Origin: Nostoc sp. TH1S01
GTDB lineage: Bacteria > Cyanobacteriota > Cyanobacteriia > Cyanobacteriales > Nostocaceae
Direction of reading: 5' to 3'
NCBI GenBank assembly: GCA_018993265.1
Contig: JAGKSW010000166.1
Location: 1-36,670, forward strand
Length of the DNA stretch: 36,670 nt
The notes below the pieces were generated by a model, which saw only the letters and a list, made by a program, of their open reading frames with translations, searched no databases and was not told the DNA's origin. This document shows positions 1 through 7,827 of this stretch, in pieces. The first letter of the stretch is position 1. Every line of letters starts with the position of its first letter. A program made the position numbers and the translations under genes.

Positions 1-113
1 AACCTCCTGTCAACTACTTCCTAAAAAATTTTCTGTCTTCTTGTAACTCTCTACTCATGGGCTTTCTAGTCCACAATAGTGAATGCACTGTGCAGAGTAA
101 GGAAGAGTAGAGC

Positions 114-992
114 GTGAATTTTCAGTCGGTAATAGCCACACTGCATCAATTCTGGAGCGATCGCGGTTGCTTGATTGCCCAGCCTTATGACATTGAGAAG
201 GGCGCTGGTACTAAAAATCCGCATACATTTTTAAGAGCGTTGGGGCCAGAGCCGTGGGCTGTCGCTTATATTGAACCATGTCGCCGTCCTACGGATGGTC
301 GTTACGGCGAAAACCCTAACCGCTTCCAACATTACTATCAGTACCAGGTTTTAATTAAGCCTTCACCAGATAACATTCAAGAGATTTATCTTGATTCTTT
401 GAGGGCTTTGGGTATTCGTCCTGAAGACCATGATATTCGGTTTGTAGAAGATAACTGGGAAGATGCAACAGTCGGTGCTTGGGGTACTGGCTGGGAAGTT
501 TGGTTGGATGGAATGGAAATTACTCAATTTACCTACTTCCAACAATGCGGAGGTATAGACTGTCGGCCTGTATCGATTGAAATTACTTATGGGTTAGAGC
601 GGTTAGCGATGTATCTCCAGCAAGTGGAAGCCATTACAAAAGTTCAGTGGACAGATAACATTACTTATGGAGATATCTTCCTGCAAAATGAGATTGAGCA
701 GAGTACTTACAACTTTGAAGCATCAAATCCTGAGATGCTGCTAACACTGTTTAATTTGTATGAGCAGGAAGCTAACCAGTTGACGGAGCGTGGTTTAGTC
801 TTACCAAGCTTAGACTATGTAATGAAGTGTTCGCACACTTTCAATTTGCTGGATGCTAGAGGTGTCATTTCTGTAACGGAAAGAACTCGCTACATTGCAA
901 GGATTCGTCATTTAGCAAGAAAGGTTGCACAACTATATGTAGAACAGCGAGAAAAGTTGGGTTACCCTTTGTTGAAGAAAAAAGTCGTGTGA
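114..992 (+). CDS. glyQ: Glycine-tRNA ligase alpha subunit
   Basis: This 292-residue protein is the alpha chain of the bacterial alpha2-beta2 glycyl-tRNA synthetase, which charges tRNA-Gly in the cytoplasm. The family signature is obvious over the full length: the N-terminal segment around [17 protein letters not shown], the class II motif region [20 protein letters not shown], and the glycine-adenylate pocket segment [19 protein letters not shown]. Length is normal for GlyQ. The start is GTG at 114, preceded by a GGAAGAG Shine-Dalgarno-like stretch at about 101-107; no ATG lies in the right place and the protein aligns from its first residue. The beta chain gene glyS is not in the window, which is usual because the two genes are often unlinked in cyanobacteria. 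Its 3' neighbour is convergent, separated by an inverted-repeat element. The call is very secure. Confidence 0.97.
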   Translation: MNFQSVIATLHQFWSDRGCLIAQPYDIEKGAGTKNPHTFLRALGPEPWAVAYIEPCRRPTDGRYGENPNRFQHYYQYQVLIKPSPDNIQEIYLDSLRALGIRPEDHDIRFVEDNWEDATVGAWGTGWEVWLDGMEITQFTYFQQCGGIDCRPVSIEITYGLERLAMYLQQVEAITKVQWTDNITYGDIFLQNEIEQSTYNFEASNPEMLLTLFNLYEQEANQLTERGLVLPSLDYVMKCSHTFNLLDARGVISVTERTRYIARIRHLARKVAQLYVEQREKLGYPLLKKKVV

Positions 993-1100
993 GTTGTACA
1001 AGCCTCGAAACTACTAAGGACGAGACTGTTTCTTTAACATCACTGTGCTGTATCGTCAAGACACAGCCTCATACTGAATTCAGCTGTAATTGTAAGAATT

Positions 1101-1228
1101 AGGACTTACACAACGCCGATATTGTCATTGCGACCGGAACGGAGTGTAGGGAAGCAATCCCAGCGTCAAGGGATATTACTTCGCTATCGCTCGTAATGAC
1201 GGAGTTACGTTATTTTTGTGTAAGTCCT
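1101..1228. mobile_element. MITE-like element with 13-bp perfect terminal inverted repeats
   Basis: The 128-bp element starts with AGGACTTACACAA (1101-1113) and ends with its exact reverse complement TTGTGTAAGTCCT (1216-1228). Nested inside is a second inverted pair, GTCATTGCGA (1124-1133) against TCGTAATGAC (1191-1200), with one mismatch. It has no coding capacity. I recall ends of the AGGACTTAC type from small non-autonomous elements in Nostoc genomes, but could not search. It fills the gap between the convergent glyQ and ABC-transporter ATPase genes, where transcripts from both sides could fold it into a long hairpin. I do not see a convincing target-site duplication. Confidence 0.7.
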
Positions 1229-1235
1229 GAGAATA

Positions 1236-2027
1236 TTATTCATTACCTAAATATGCTTCAATTACAGCTGGGTTATTTCTAACTACAGAGGGTTCACCCA
1301 AAGCAATTAATTGACCAAAATCTAAGACAGCAATCCGATCGCACAAACCCATAACCAATGGTACGTGGTGTTCGATCAGAATGATGGTTAAATTGAAGCG
1401 ATCGCGGATATTGCGGATAAATTTGCTGAGTTGCTGTTTTTCGCTGGGGTTCATCCCAGCTGCTGGTTCATCTAAAAGTAAAATTTGCGGTTCTAAGGCT
1501 AAAGCACGGGCAATTTCTAAGCGACGTTGATCACCGTAAGCAAAATTTTTAGCTTTTTCTGCTGTGCGATCGCTTAACCCTACTAGTTCTAATAATTCTA
1601 AAGCTTTTTGTTTACTTTGATATTCTTCAGTGGGAGCGGGTGGTAGCCCCAAAACTCCTGTAATCATATTACTTTTAGTATGCAAATGCCGAGCAATTAT
1701 GACATTTTCTAGAGCTGATAATTCGCCAAATAAGCGAATATTTTGAAAAGTTCTTGCAATACCTAAACCTGCAATTTGATGCGGGCGCAGTTGAGCAATT
1801 TTTTGACCTTGATAAGTCAATCCACCCTCAGAAGGTGGAATCAGGGCTGTAATTAAATTAAATAAAGTTGTTTTACCTGCACCATTAGGGCCAATTAAGC
1901 CAAAAATTTCATGTTGATTAACTTTAAAAGATACATTATTTACTGCTACTAAACCACCAAAGCGGCGAGTTAGAGAGTTGGCTTCTAATATTACTTTATT
2001 TTTATCTGGGGAATTAATCTCAGACAT
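1236..2027 (-). CDS. livG: Branched-chain/neutral amino-acid ABC transporter ATPase (LivG/NatA type)
   Basis: This 263-residue cytoplasmic ATPase drives a high-affinity amino-acid importer. Visible motifs are Walker A GPNGAGKTT (about residues 46-54), the Q-loop segment ARTFQNIRLF, the LivG-style signature YGDQRRLEIARAL, Walker B ILLLDEPAAGMN and the switch histidine in IEHH. The AAGMN and ARTFQNIRLF sequences are typical of LivG rather than LivF. It is the last gene of a four-gene minus-strand operon, 22 bp after the LivM-type permease. In cyanobacteria this family corresponds to the N-I neutral amino-acid permease (Nat system), so NatA is the likely equivalent. The second ATPase (LivF/NatE) expected for a heterodimer is not here and is probably encoded elsewhere, as reported for this system in Anabaena. 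Substrate specificity is inferred. Confidence 0.93.
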   Translation of the reverse strand: MSEINSPDKNKVILEANSLTRRFGGLVAVNNVSFKVNQHEIFGLIGPNGAGKTTLFNLITALIPPSEGGLTYQGQKIAQLRPHQIAGLGIARTFQNIRLFGELSALENVIIARHLHTKSNMITGVLGLPPAPTEEYQSKQKALELLELVGLSDRTAEKAKNFAYGDQRRLEIARALALEPQILLLDEPAAGMNPSEKQQLSKFIRNIRDRFNLTIILIEHHVPLVMGLCDRIAVLDFGQLIALGEPSVVRNNPAVIEAYLGNE

Positions 2028-2049
2028 ATTTAAATTTGCATATTCTCTT

Positions 2050-2982
2050 TTATTTTCTGACTTTACCGATTTTAAAAATCTCAGGTGTGACTAAGCCTTG
2101 TGGAAAGAAAATAGTACCTATGACTATGAGTAAACCAAAAATAATTAATCTGCCATCTCTAAGAAATTGAGCTAACCAACCTAACCAATTAGGAAAAATA
2201 CCTGAGTCGGCGATACCGCGTAGAATTTCTGGTAGGGCTGTGAATACCATACCACCTACCACAGAACCTAAAAAAGTTCTAGAACCACCAATTAAGACAA
2301 AAGTTAAATAAATAATACTGGCATCAAATGTACCTTGTCTTGCATTCCAGGTGTTGAGAAAATGAGCGCTAATTGCACCTACAACACCAGCCAGAATTGC
2401 ACCCAAAGTAAATGCTAAAACTTTATAGTAAGTAGGGTTAATTCCCATTGCCCCTGCTGCTAATTCATCTTCGCGTATGGCTGTAAATGCTCTACCGACT
2501 CGCACGCGTTCTAAACGATAGAATAACAGCATACTAATTAACAGTAATGGTAAAGCAATCCACAAATATTCTATTTGACTTTGGAACGGTTGGGGTACAC
2601 CAAAAATACCGACAGCACCGCCTGTAATTTCTAAATTTAAGGAAAGAACACGCAGAACTTCAACAAAAGCAATGGTAGCGATCGCTAGATAAATTCCCCG
2701 TAATCTGAGCGCCGGAATACCTACTAATAAACCCAGTATACCAGACCCTAAACCAGCGATTAACATTTCCAATAAAAGTAAATGTATGGGAAATAAATTA
2801 CTACTAGATGTAAATACTTTTGTGGATAAAATCGCTGCAATATATCCACCTAAAGCATAAAATCCTGGACTGGCTAAAGATAATTGTCCAGTCATTAAAG
2901 GTAAGTACAAAGAAAGTCCTAATAATGCGCCTAGCACCATCGAGACAATTAGTGAACCATAAGTTGAAAAAAATTCAGCCAT
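2050..2982 (-). CDS. livM: Branched-chain/neutral amino-acid ABC transporter permease (LivM type)
   Basis: A 310-residue polytopic inner-membrane protein with about eight to ten hydrophobic segments. The diagnostic stretches are the N-terminal LTGQLSLASPGFYALGGYIAA-like region, GIYLAIATIAFVEVLR, and the cytoplasmic EAA-type loop VGRAFTAIREDELAAGAMGI that contacts the ATPase; the C-terminal region GGSRTFLGSVVGG is also typical of LivM. It pairs with the LivH-type permease encoded 23 bp upstream to form the membrane channel. The operon order on the minus strand is binding protein, LivH, LivM, LivG. Length and start (ATG at 2982) are normal. Cyanobacterial naming would be natC or natD; I cannot decide which from sequence alone. 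Confidence 0.92.
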   Translation of the reverse strand: MAEFFSTYGSLIVSMVLGALLGLSLYLPLMTGQLSLASPGFYALGGYIAAILSTKVFTSSSNLFPIHLLLLEMLIAGLGSGILGLLVGIPALRLRGIYLAIATIAFVEVLRVLSLNLEITGGAVGIFGVPQPFQSQIEYLWIALPLLLISMLLFYRLERVRVGRAFTAIREDELAAGAMGINPTYYKVLAFTLGAILAGVVGAISAHFLNTWNARQGTFDASIIYLTFVLIGGSRTFLGSVVGGMVFTALPEILRGIADSGIFPNWLGWLAQFLRDGRLIIFGLLIVIGTIFFPQGLVTPEIFKIGKVRK

Positions 2983-3005
2983 AAAGTGCCAGAATGCAAA
3001 ATTTC

Positions 3006-3956
3006 TTAGACTTTCTGAACGAAACGCCGCCCAAGTAAACCTTGAGGTCTAACTAACAGCATGATAAACAATATTACAAATGCTACAGCATCTTTGTAGC
3101 CAGAATATTCGGCGGGGACAAAAGCTTCTACTAATCCAATGAGTAATCCTCCCAAAACTGCACCAGGAATACTACCCAAACCACCCAAGACTATCACAGC
3201 TAAACCCCGTAAACCAAAGGCGATACCAAAGTATGGGCCAGCAATACTCACACTAGAAGCCACCAATGTTCCGGCTAATCCTGCTAAGAAACTGCTAATA
3301 AAAAATGTCAAAACAATAAAGCGATCGCTGTTAATTCCTAGTAAACTAGCTGTAGTTGCATCTTCGGCGATCGCTTGCATTGCCTTACCATATTTAGTTC
3401 GATTAATAAAATAGGTAAGAATTGCCACAATTACCATTGACACAACAAAAATTAATATCTGCACACTGCGAATTGGAATTGGTTTCTCGACAGTGCCGAA
3501 GTTAATGGCTGGTGGTAAATTACCAAAAGTATTAGCTGGATATGTATAACTTTCTGCGCCTACTAAATATTGAATTAAGTTAACAATTACTACTGCGACA
3601 CCCAAGCTAGAAACAACTGTTAATAAAGGGTCAGATCCTTGGCGGCGCAAAGGTAAGAAAGCAACACGTTCCATTGCGACTCCCACAAGTCCCGCTAGGC
3701 TACTGCCAATAATTAAAGATATGGCAAATGGTAATTGTACAGGTAACGTCAAATTTGCCAGCAAACCATTAAACCCAAAAGTTCCACCCATGAGTGCGTA
3801 GGTGAAATACGCACCAAGGGTAAAAATTGCACCATGAGCTAAGTTAATGATGCCTAAAATGGAATAAACCAGGGTATATCCTAAAGCAAAAATCGCGTAG
3901 ACGCTGCCAATAGATAACCCATTTAACAATTGTTGCAGAAATAGACTAATATCCAT
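3006..3956 (-). CDS. livH: Branched-chain/neutral amino-acid ABC transporter permease (LivH type)
   Basis: A 316-residue inner-membrane permease of the LivH family. Typical features are the N-terminal FLQQLLNGLSIGSVYAIFAL, the LGYTLVYSILGIINLAHGA segment, the EAA-type loop YGKAMQAIAEDATTASLLGI and the C-terminal GGLGSIPGAVLGGLLIGLVE. About eight membrane segments are visible. It forms a heterodimeric channel with the LivM-type protein encoded downstream. Only 7 bp separate it from the binding-protein gene upstream, which points to co-transcription and tight coupling. The gene carries several HIP1 sites, as do its neighbours, and has no sign of recent transfer. The assignment to the cyanobacterial Nat (N-I) system is inference from family and gene order. 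Confidence 0.93.
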   Translation of the reverse strand: MDISLFLQQLLNGLSIGSVYAIFALGYTLVYSILGIINLAHGAIFTLGAYFTYALMGGTFGFNGLLANLTLPVQLPFAISLIIGSSLAGLVGVAMERVAFLPLRRQGSDPLLTVVSSLGVAVVIVNLIQYLVGAESYTYPANTFGNLPPAINFGTVEKPIPIRSVQILIFVVSMVIVAILTYFINRTKYGKAMQAIAEDATTASLLGINSDRFIVLTFFISSFLAGLAGTLVASSVSIAGPYFGIAFGLRGLAVIVLGGLGSIPGAVLGGLLIGLVEAFVPAEYSGYKDAVAFVILFIMLLVRPQGLLGRRFVQKV

Positions 3957-3963
3957 GTAGCTA

Positions 3964-5184
3964 CTACTTCAAAAATGTAAATTTGCCTTTACTACCATCA
4001 GGTTCCATTTTGATTTGCGCTACATAAAAGTCTTTTTGTACTACTTCTCCTATTGGTGTAAAACCAATTTCCCCTAATGGTGTATTGTATTTACCAGTAA
4101 GTAGCTGTTTGTTCAATTCTGTTCGCAATGCTGGTAATTCTAACTTATTAACTTTGCTCTTTTGATCTAAAGATTTTAGAGCTTCTACATATACCTGAAC
4201 TGCGGCAAAAGCTTGGGCGCTAAATTGCGGTGGTTCTTTTTTAAATTGGTCTACGTAAGCTTGACGAAATGTAGCATTAATTTGACCAGGATGTTCTGGA
4301 CTGTATGCTTGAGCAATTAGTACACCATCGCAAAGTGCCTTGCAAACTGGGAAGATATTAGATGTATTCAGACCATTACCACCAACAATTAAGCCTTTAT
4401 AACCTAATTCTCTTAGTTGTCTCACTAAGTTACCACCATCGGCAGCTAAACCAGAAATAATTACTAAGTCTGGTTTCAGGTTAATAGCATTGGTGGCTTG
4501 GCTTTGAAAATCTGTATCACTAGTTTGAAATTTTTGGACTGTAACTAATTCTAAACCTTGCTCTTTGACTGTTTGCTGAAAAATTTCGGTTTCTGATTTG
4601 CTAAATGCGTCATTTTGCGCGTAAAAAACTGCCACTTTTTTAATGTTGGGATTTAGTTTGAGTGCAGCTTTGATTGAATTAGGCGCAACTACCGAAACAG
4701 GTGCGGAAACACGCGCAATGTAATCACCAATTTCTGGTATACCTTTGGCTGTATTTGAGGGTCCAAGTACAGGGATTTTAGCCCGTTCAGCAATAGGGTT
4801 AGCACTAAAGGCTTGTTGTGATAAAGTAGGGCCGACAATGCCCACAACTTTATCTTTATTAATTAATGCTTGAAAAGCGTTAATTGTACCAGCTTCATCG
4901 CCAGCAGTATCTTGAAAGACTAATTTAATGGGTGTGCCATTAATACCACCTTGATCATTAAAATATTTTTCGGCAATTTTAGTGCCAGCAACTTGTTCTT
5001 GACCCAGTAATGCAACATTACTTGTTTGAGCAACAGCAATACCTATAGGAATAACACCTGATGTTTCTGGAGTTACATTGTTATTATTTGCTGGATTTGT
5101 GCTAGTGGTAGAGCCACTACAGGCAGTAATAAATAAAGCGAAAATGGGCAGTAATGCTGTGGTACGAATAAAAGCAGTGTTCAT
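3964..5184 (-). CDS. natB: Amino-acid ABC transporter substrate-binding lipoprotein (NatB/LivJ type)
   Basis: A 406-residue periplasmic-face binding protein. The N-terminus is a lipoprotein signal with hydrophobic core ALLPIFALFITAC; the lipobox cysteine is at residue 22, followed by a Ser/Thr/Asn-rich linker. The mature part is a Leu/Ile/Val-binding-protein fold (periplasmic binding protein type I): PIGIAVAQTSNVALLGQEQV at the start, GVVGPTLSQQA-like hinge sequence GIVGPTLSQQAFSANP, and GYKGLIVGGNGLN. It is the first gene of the operon and is followed by both permeases and one ATPase. Known Nat systems take up neutral amino acids such as Pro, Leu, Ala and Gly; the exact ligand cannot be read here. 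A GTN10AC element resembling an NtcA site lies about 90 bp upstream, so nitrogen control is possible. Confidence 0.9.
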   Translation of the reverse strand: MNTAFIRTTALLPIFALFITACSGSTTSTNPANNNNVTPETSGVIPIGIAVAQTSNVALLGQEQVAGTKIAEKYFNDQGGINGTPIKLVFQDTAGDEAGTINAFQALINKDKVVGIVGPTLSQQAFSANPIAERAKIPVLGPSNTAKGIPEIGDYIARVSAPVSVVAPNSIKAALKLNPNIKKVAVFYAQNDAFSKSETEIFQQTVKEQGLELVTVQKFQTSDTDFQSQATNAINLKPDLVIISGLAADGGNLVRQLRELGYKGLIVGGNGLNTSNIFPVCKALCDGVLIAQAYSPEHPGQINATFRQAYVDQFKKEPPQFSAQAFAAVQVYVEALKSLDQKSKVNKLELPALRTELNKQLLTGKYNTPLGEIGFTPIGEVVQKDFYVAQIKMEPDGSKGKFTFLK

Positions 5185-5271
5185 TAGTGAATAATTATGC
5201 AGTTATTAGAAATGTCAATAAACTAGTTATTAAATTATTTTTATTTGGCCATGCAAATGTAAATATTCAAA

Positions 5272-5285
5272 GTGTTGATCAATAC
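5272..5285 (-). promoter_or_regulatory. Possible NtcA-like site upstream of the ABC operon
   Basis: On the minus strand the sequence reads GTATTGATCAACAC, which is GTA-N8-CAC: one base off the NtcA consensus GTAN8TAC and a full match to the relaxed GTN10AC. The N8 core TTGATCAA is itself a perfect palindrome. It lies about 90 bp upstream of the binding-protein start codon. I do not see a strong -10 box (TAN3T) about 22 bp downstream, only TAAAAAT-like sequence, so activity is uncertain. Confidence 0.3.
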
Positions 5286-5349
5286 AATTTATTTAATAAT
5301 GCAGATATATAGGAATCCGGTTTGATTTCCGAATTTACTTGTTTAGGCA

Positions 5350-5377
5350 GGGAGTAGGGAATAGGGAGTAGGGAGTA
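5350..5377. repeat. Heptamer short tandem repeat (GGGAGTA/GGGAATA x4)
   Basis: Four head-to-tail heptamers: GGGAGTA, GGGAATA, GGGAGTA, GGGAGTA, then a degenerate GGAAAG. This is the STRR class of tandem repeats known from heterocyst-forming cyanobacteria. A related cluster lies at 24792-24812. Confidence 0.85.
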
Positions 5378-5538
5378 GGAAAGATGCCTAATCTGGGGTA
5401 CTGATTTTTTTCAGAAATCAAATATTAGTCCTATATAAAGTAGCACTTAGAAGTTAGAAGTCAGAATTAGCATAAATTATCTACCTAGCTTGGAAAACTC
5501 AATTGTGTACTTCACTTACTACAAATCTGCTGTAATGC

Positions 5539-5570
5539 AAAAAATGTAATTTAGCAGATGACTTTGCTAA
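5539..5570 (-). terminator. Weak candidate terminator after the FAD oxidoreductase gene
   Basis: On the minus strand TTAGCA and TGCTAA can form a 6-bp stem with an 8-nt loop (5551-5570), followed after five bases by a run of T residues (5539-5544). The stem is short and not GC-rich, so this is a tentative call. Confidence 0.3.
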
Positions 5571-5624
5571 CTGTTGAGGTTAACAAGAAAGTCATAGCTC
5601 ATAATATCGTACTGTGTGTTGCGC

Positions 5625-6791
5625 TTACACACTCAACCTTTGCATAAAGCGGCGGTCAATCCAATCTTTCCAGCACCATATTAAACGGTGGGGTGGTAAG
5701 GTGAATGCGCCTTTGGTAGCGATCGCTCGTTTGTCACCTGTCCCAATTAAACTTAAATATTGTTGCTGTGGTATGTAAGGTTTGAGTGGTTTGCCTAAAA
5801 TCATTCGTTGCAAGTTATCAAATAATGGCTTACCCTGACGCACTGCAAATACACCAGCTTTTGGACGGGGATGATTTACCATTGTGGCAATATCACCTGC
5901 GGCAAATACCTGTGGATGGGTTTGAGATTGCAAGGTGTCATTGACTAAAATAAAGCCTTGTTCATCAGTTGCTAGTTCTGTAGTTCTTAACCAGTCTGGT
6001 GCTGAGGCTTGTGTTACCCAAAAAACTTTATGACACTCGACTACTAACCCAGATTCACATTTGACTGCTAGTAATTCTTCATTTATCTGTGTAATTTGAG
6101 ACACGAACTCGCCTAGATGCAGCTTAATACCTCGATTGGTTAAAACTTGTTTTACCTGACGCTGTACTGAAAAATGATAATGCGGCAAAATTTCTTGATG
6201 GCGATTGAATAAATGAATTTCCAGATTTTGAACTGGTTGTTGGTTAACAATCAAGATTTTCTGTAAATGTGCTTGCATTGAGAGTGCTAATTCTACGCCA
6301 CCAGCACCACCACCAACAATGACTATTTTCAGTTGTTGTTGAGGATTTTCGTGAAAGCTTTGCAGCAGTTTATACCAACAATCTAGAAGTTTTGCTACTG
6401 GTTTAGCTGGTATAGCATATTCAGCTGCACCTGGTACAGAGATTGTCGCGGGAGTACTGCCAATATCAATAGACAAAATATCAAAGTGTACAGGAGGACG
6501 GTTAGCGCAGATTACTTGGTGTTTTTCTAAATCTAAACCAATGGCTCGGTCTATATATAAAGGTGCATGGGCAAAGTCAGCTAATCTTGACAAATTAATG
6601 TGACACTCATCGTAACTATATAATCCAGCAATGTGTCCTGGTAACATTCCAGAATAAGGTGTGTCTGATGCTGGCGTAATTAAAGTTAAACGTACTCCTG
6701 GTAATGATTTCATGCCAAACATTCTTAAGGCGATCGCATGACTATGACCACCACCAACTAGCACTAAATCTTTCAGTACATTTTGCTGCAT
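5625..6791 (-). CDS. FAD-dependent pyridine nucleotide-disulfide-type oxidoreductase (SelD N-terminal-domain family)
   Basis: This roughly 388-residue protein has two Rossmann dinucleotide motifs, LVLVGGGHSHAI at the N-terminus (FAD) and IVIVGGGAGGVELAL in the middle (NAD(P)H), plus the FAD-closing motif VFAAGDIA. It belongs to the NDH-2-like flavoproteins. From memory it closely resembles the N-terminal half of the large cyanobacterial fusion in which such a flavoprotein precedes selenide, water dikinase (SelD); the ending FIDRRFMQRL-like segment WKDWIDRRFMQRLSV is where the SelD half normally begins. Here a TAA stop follows at once and I see no SelD-like sequence downstream. The ATG at 6791 fits the family start better than the GTG at 6809, although neither has a clear ribosome-binding site. 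Substrate and electron acceptor are unknown. It is divergent from the acetyltransferase gene. Confidence 0.8.
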   Translation of the reverse strand: MQQNVLKDLVLVGGGHSHAIALRMFGMKSLPGVRLTLITPASDTPYSGMLPGHIAGLYSYDECHINLSRLADFAHAPLYIDRAIGLDLEKHQVICANRPPVHFDILSIDIGSTPATISVPGAAEYAIPAKPVAKLLDCWYKLLQSFHENPQQQLKIVIVGGGAGGVELALSMQAHLQKILIVNQQPVQNLEIHLFNRHQEILPHYHFSVQRQVKQVLTNRGIKLHLGEFVSQITQINEELLAVKCESGLVVECHKVFWVTQASAPDWLRTTELATDEQGFILVNDTLQSQTHPQVFAAGDIATMVNHPRPKAGVFAVRQGKPLFDNLQRMILGKPLKPYIPQQQYLSLIGTGDKRAIATKGAFTLPPHRLIWCWKDWIDRRFMQRLSV

Positions 6792-6897
6792 TGATAGGTC
6801 GGATCTCACCGCTTCGTGATAATAACATTTCCTTCGCGGATACTACTGACAGCGAAAACAGCCATAGAATTCTTTTGATGAACACTGTATGATTTTT

Positions 6898-6917
6898 GAA
6901 TATTTTCTGAAATATTC
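6898..6917. promoter_or_regulatory. Perfect 8-bp inverted repeat upstream of the GNAT gene
   Basis: GAATATTT and AAATATTC form a perfect dyad with a 4-base spacer, ending 17 bp before the acetyltransferase start codon and lying in the divergent promoter region shared with the flavoprotein gene. It could be an operator for a dimeric repressor or a short hairpin in the leader. No regulator gene is adjacent. Confidence 0.3.
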
Positions 6918-6934
6918 TTTCTGACACGGCAGTG

Positions 6935-7444
6935 ATGACTATCCGCCATGCGACTGAAGCTGATTTACCTGCGATCGTAGCTATCTACAATGCGGCGATT
7001 CCTAGCCGCCTCGCCACCGCTGATTTAGAACCTGTGTCTGTGGAAAGTCGCCGCGCCTGGTTTCATGGGCGATCGCCTAATTTTCGTCCTCTATGGGTAA
7101 TTGAACAAGAAGGTACAATTGCTGGGTGGCTAAGTTTCCAATCATTTTACGGTCGCCCAGCTTATCATTCAACTGCCGAAATTAGTATTTATATTGCCCC
7201 AGCTTTTCATCATTGCGGTTTGGGACGACGACTTTTAAGCCTAGCAATTTCGGAAAGCCCAAATTTCGGTTTAAAAACACTTTTAGGATTTATTTTTGCC
7301 CATAATCATCCCAGTCTGAAACTTTTTGAAACATTAGGTTTTCAACGTTGGGGACATTTACCGCAAATAGCCGAACTAGATGGGGTAGAACGGGACTTAA
7401 TAATTATGGGTTTGCGAATTGGCGAAAAGAAGTCAGGAGTGTGA
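6935..7444 (+). CDS. GNAT family N-acetyltransferase (phosphinothricin/methionine sulfoximine acetyltransferase-like)
   Basis: A 169-residue single-domain acetyltransferase that should move the acetyl group of acetyl-CoA to an amine. The N-terminal IRHATEADLPAIVAIYNAAI and the segment AGWLSFQSFYGRPAYHSTAEISIYI match the Pat/Bar/MddA branch of GNAT proteins; the CoA-binding motif A is seen as HHCGLGRRLL, and the C-terminal NHPSLKLFETLGFQRWGHLP is the usual motif B. Members of this branch acetylate methionine sulfoximine or phosphinothricin, but many homologues are generic, so the substrate is not assigned. GTG at 6932 and ATG at 6935 are tandem possible starts; ATG is preferred. It is a single-gene unit, divergent from the flavoprotein. 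Confidence 0.88.
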   Translation: MTIRHATEADLPAIVAIYNAAIPSRLATADLEPVSVESRRAWFHGRSPNFRPLWVIEQEGTIAGWLSFQSFYGRPAYHSTAEISIYIAPAFHHCGLGRRLLSLAISESPNFGLKTLLGFIFAHNHPSLKLFETLGFQRWGHLPQIAELDGVERDLIIMGLRIGEKKSGV

Positions 7445-7827
7445 AGTATGTTCGCCCTTGGGCTTCCTACAGGGTAGTCTGAAATTCCGAGAAAGCAGCC
7501 AAGAGTCTTTGCTTTATCAGTCATGATGATTAACTTCAACTATCCCAAGATATTAATAATGATAACTATATAAATATATCTATGGAAGCATAGACATTAA
7601 TCAATAGATGATATTTATTAATCCAATCCATAGATATATAAGAATTAATTAGAGTAATTATCGTTGATTTATCTAATCAACTAATTCCCTTTTGCCTCAG
7701 ATAAAGGTAAGCTTAATCTAACAAAATTAAGTAAATATAAACTTGCATTTTTCAATAGGGTTAGCAGCGGGATCAAAGCTATTTGATTCCGTAACACTAA
7801 TTTTTGTTTAAATCTAGAGGTAATTTC
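7445..7827. other. 383-bp AT-rich leader of the CO2-uptake NDH-1 operon
   Basis: No gene is visible. The first 100 bases contain a repeat-like patch (around 7452-7490, sequence of the type CCCTTGGGCTTCCTACAGGG) that resembles small dispersed Nostoc repeats. The middle is very AT-rich and carries a 13-bp inverted repeat at 7574-7639. The end holds the ribosome-binding site AGAGG (7816-7820) for ndhF. The promoter should lie in this stretch, but I cannot place it. Confidence 0.55.
7574..7639. promoter_or_regulatory. 13-bp perfect inverted repeat upstream of ndhF
   Basis: ATATATCTATGGA (7574-7586) is repeated in inverted form as TCCATAGATATAT (7627-7639), with 40 bp between the arms. The element is about 190 bp upstream of the ndhF start codon. 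Such a long AT-rich pair could be two halves of a looped operator or an mRNA stem; related CO2-uptake operons are regulated by LysR-type proteins (CcmR/NdhR, CmpR), but I do not see a clear LysR motif. Confidence 0.4.

Larger units (their letters stand above)
5185..5624. other. 440-bp spacer between ABC operon start and oxidoreductase gene end
   Basis: The stretch is AT-rich and has no convincing gene. It contains the leader of the ABC-transporter operon (minus strand), an NtcA-like GTN10AC element at 5272-5285, a heptamer repeat cluster at 5350-5377, a short direct echo (ttagaagttagaagtcag, about 5447-5465) and a weak hairpin followed by T residues downstream of the oxidoreductase gene at 5539-5570. 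Confidence 0.6.

Noticed and set aside
3139-3414. 91-residue plus-strand frame inside the LivH-type permease gene
   Set aside because: It is antisense to a clear permease gene, has biased Lys/Pro composition and no recognisable motif.
5350-5377. CRISPR-like array from tandem repeats
   Set aside because: The units are 7 bp with no spacers; this is a heptamer tandem repeat, not CRISPR.
5185-5624. Remnant of the SelD half after the flavoprotein gene
   Set aside because: I read the minus strand after the stop at 5625 and saw no SelD-like glycine/cysteine motif or coding-like stretch.
7342-7539. 65-residue minus-strand frame overlapping the GNAT gene end
   Set aside because: Half of it is antisense to the acetyltransferase and the rest covers a repeat-like patch; no ribosome-binding site.
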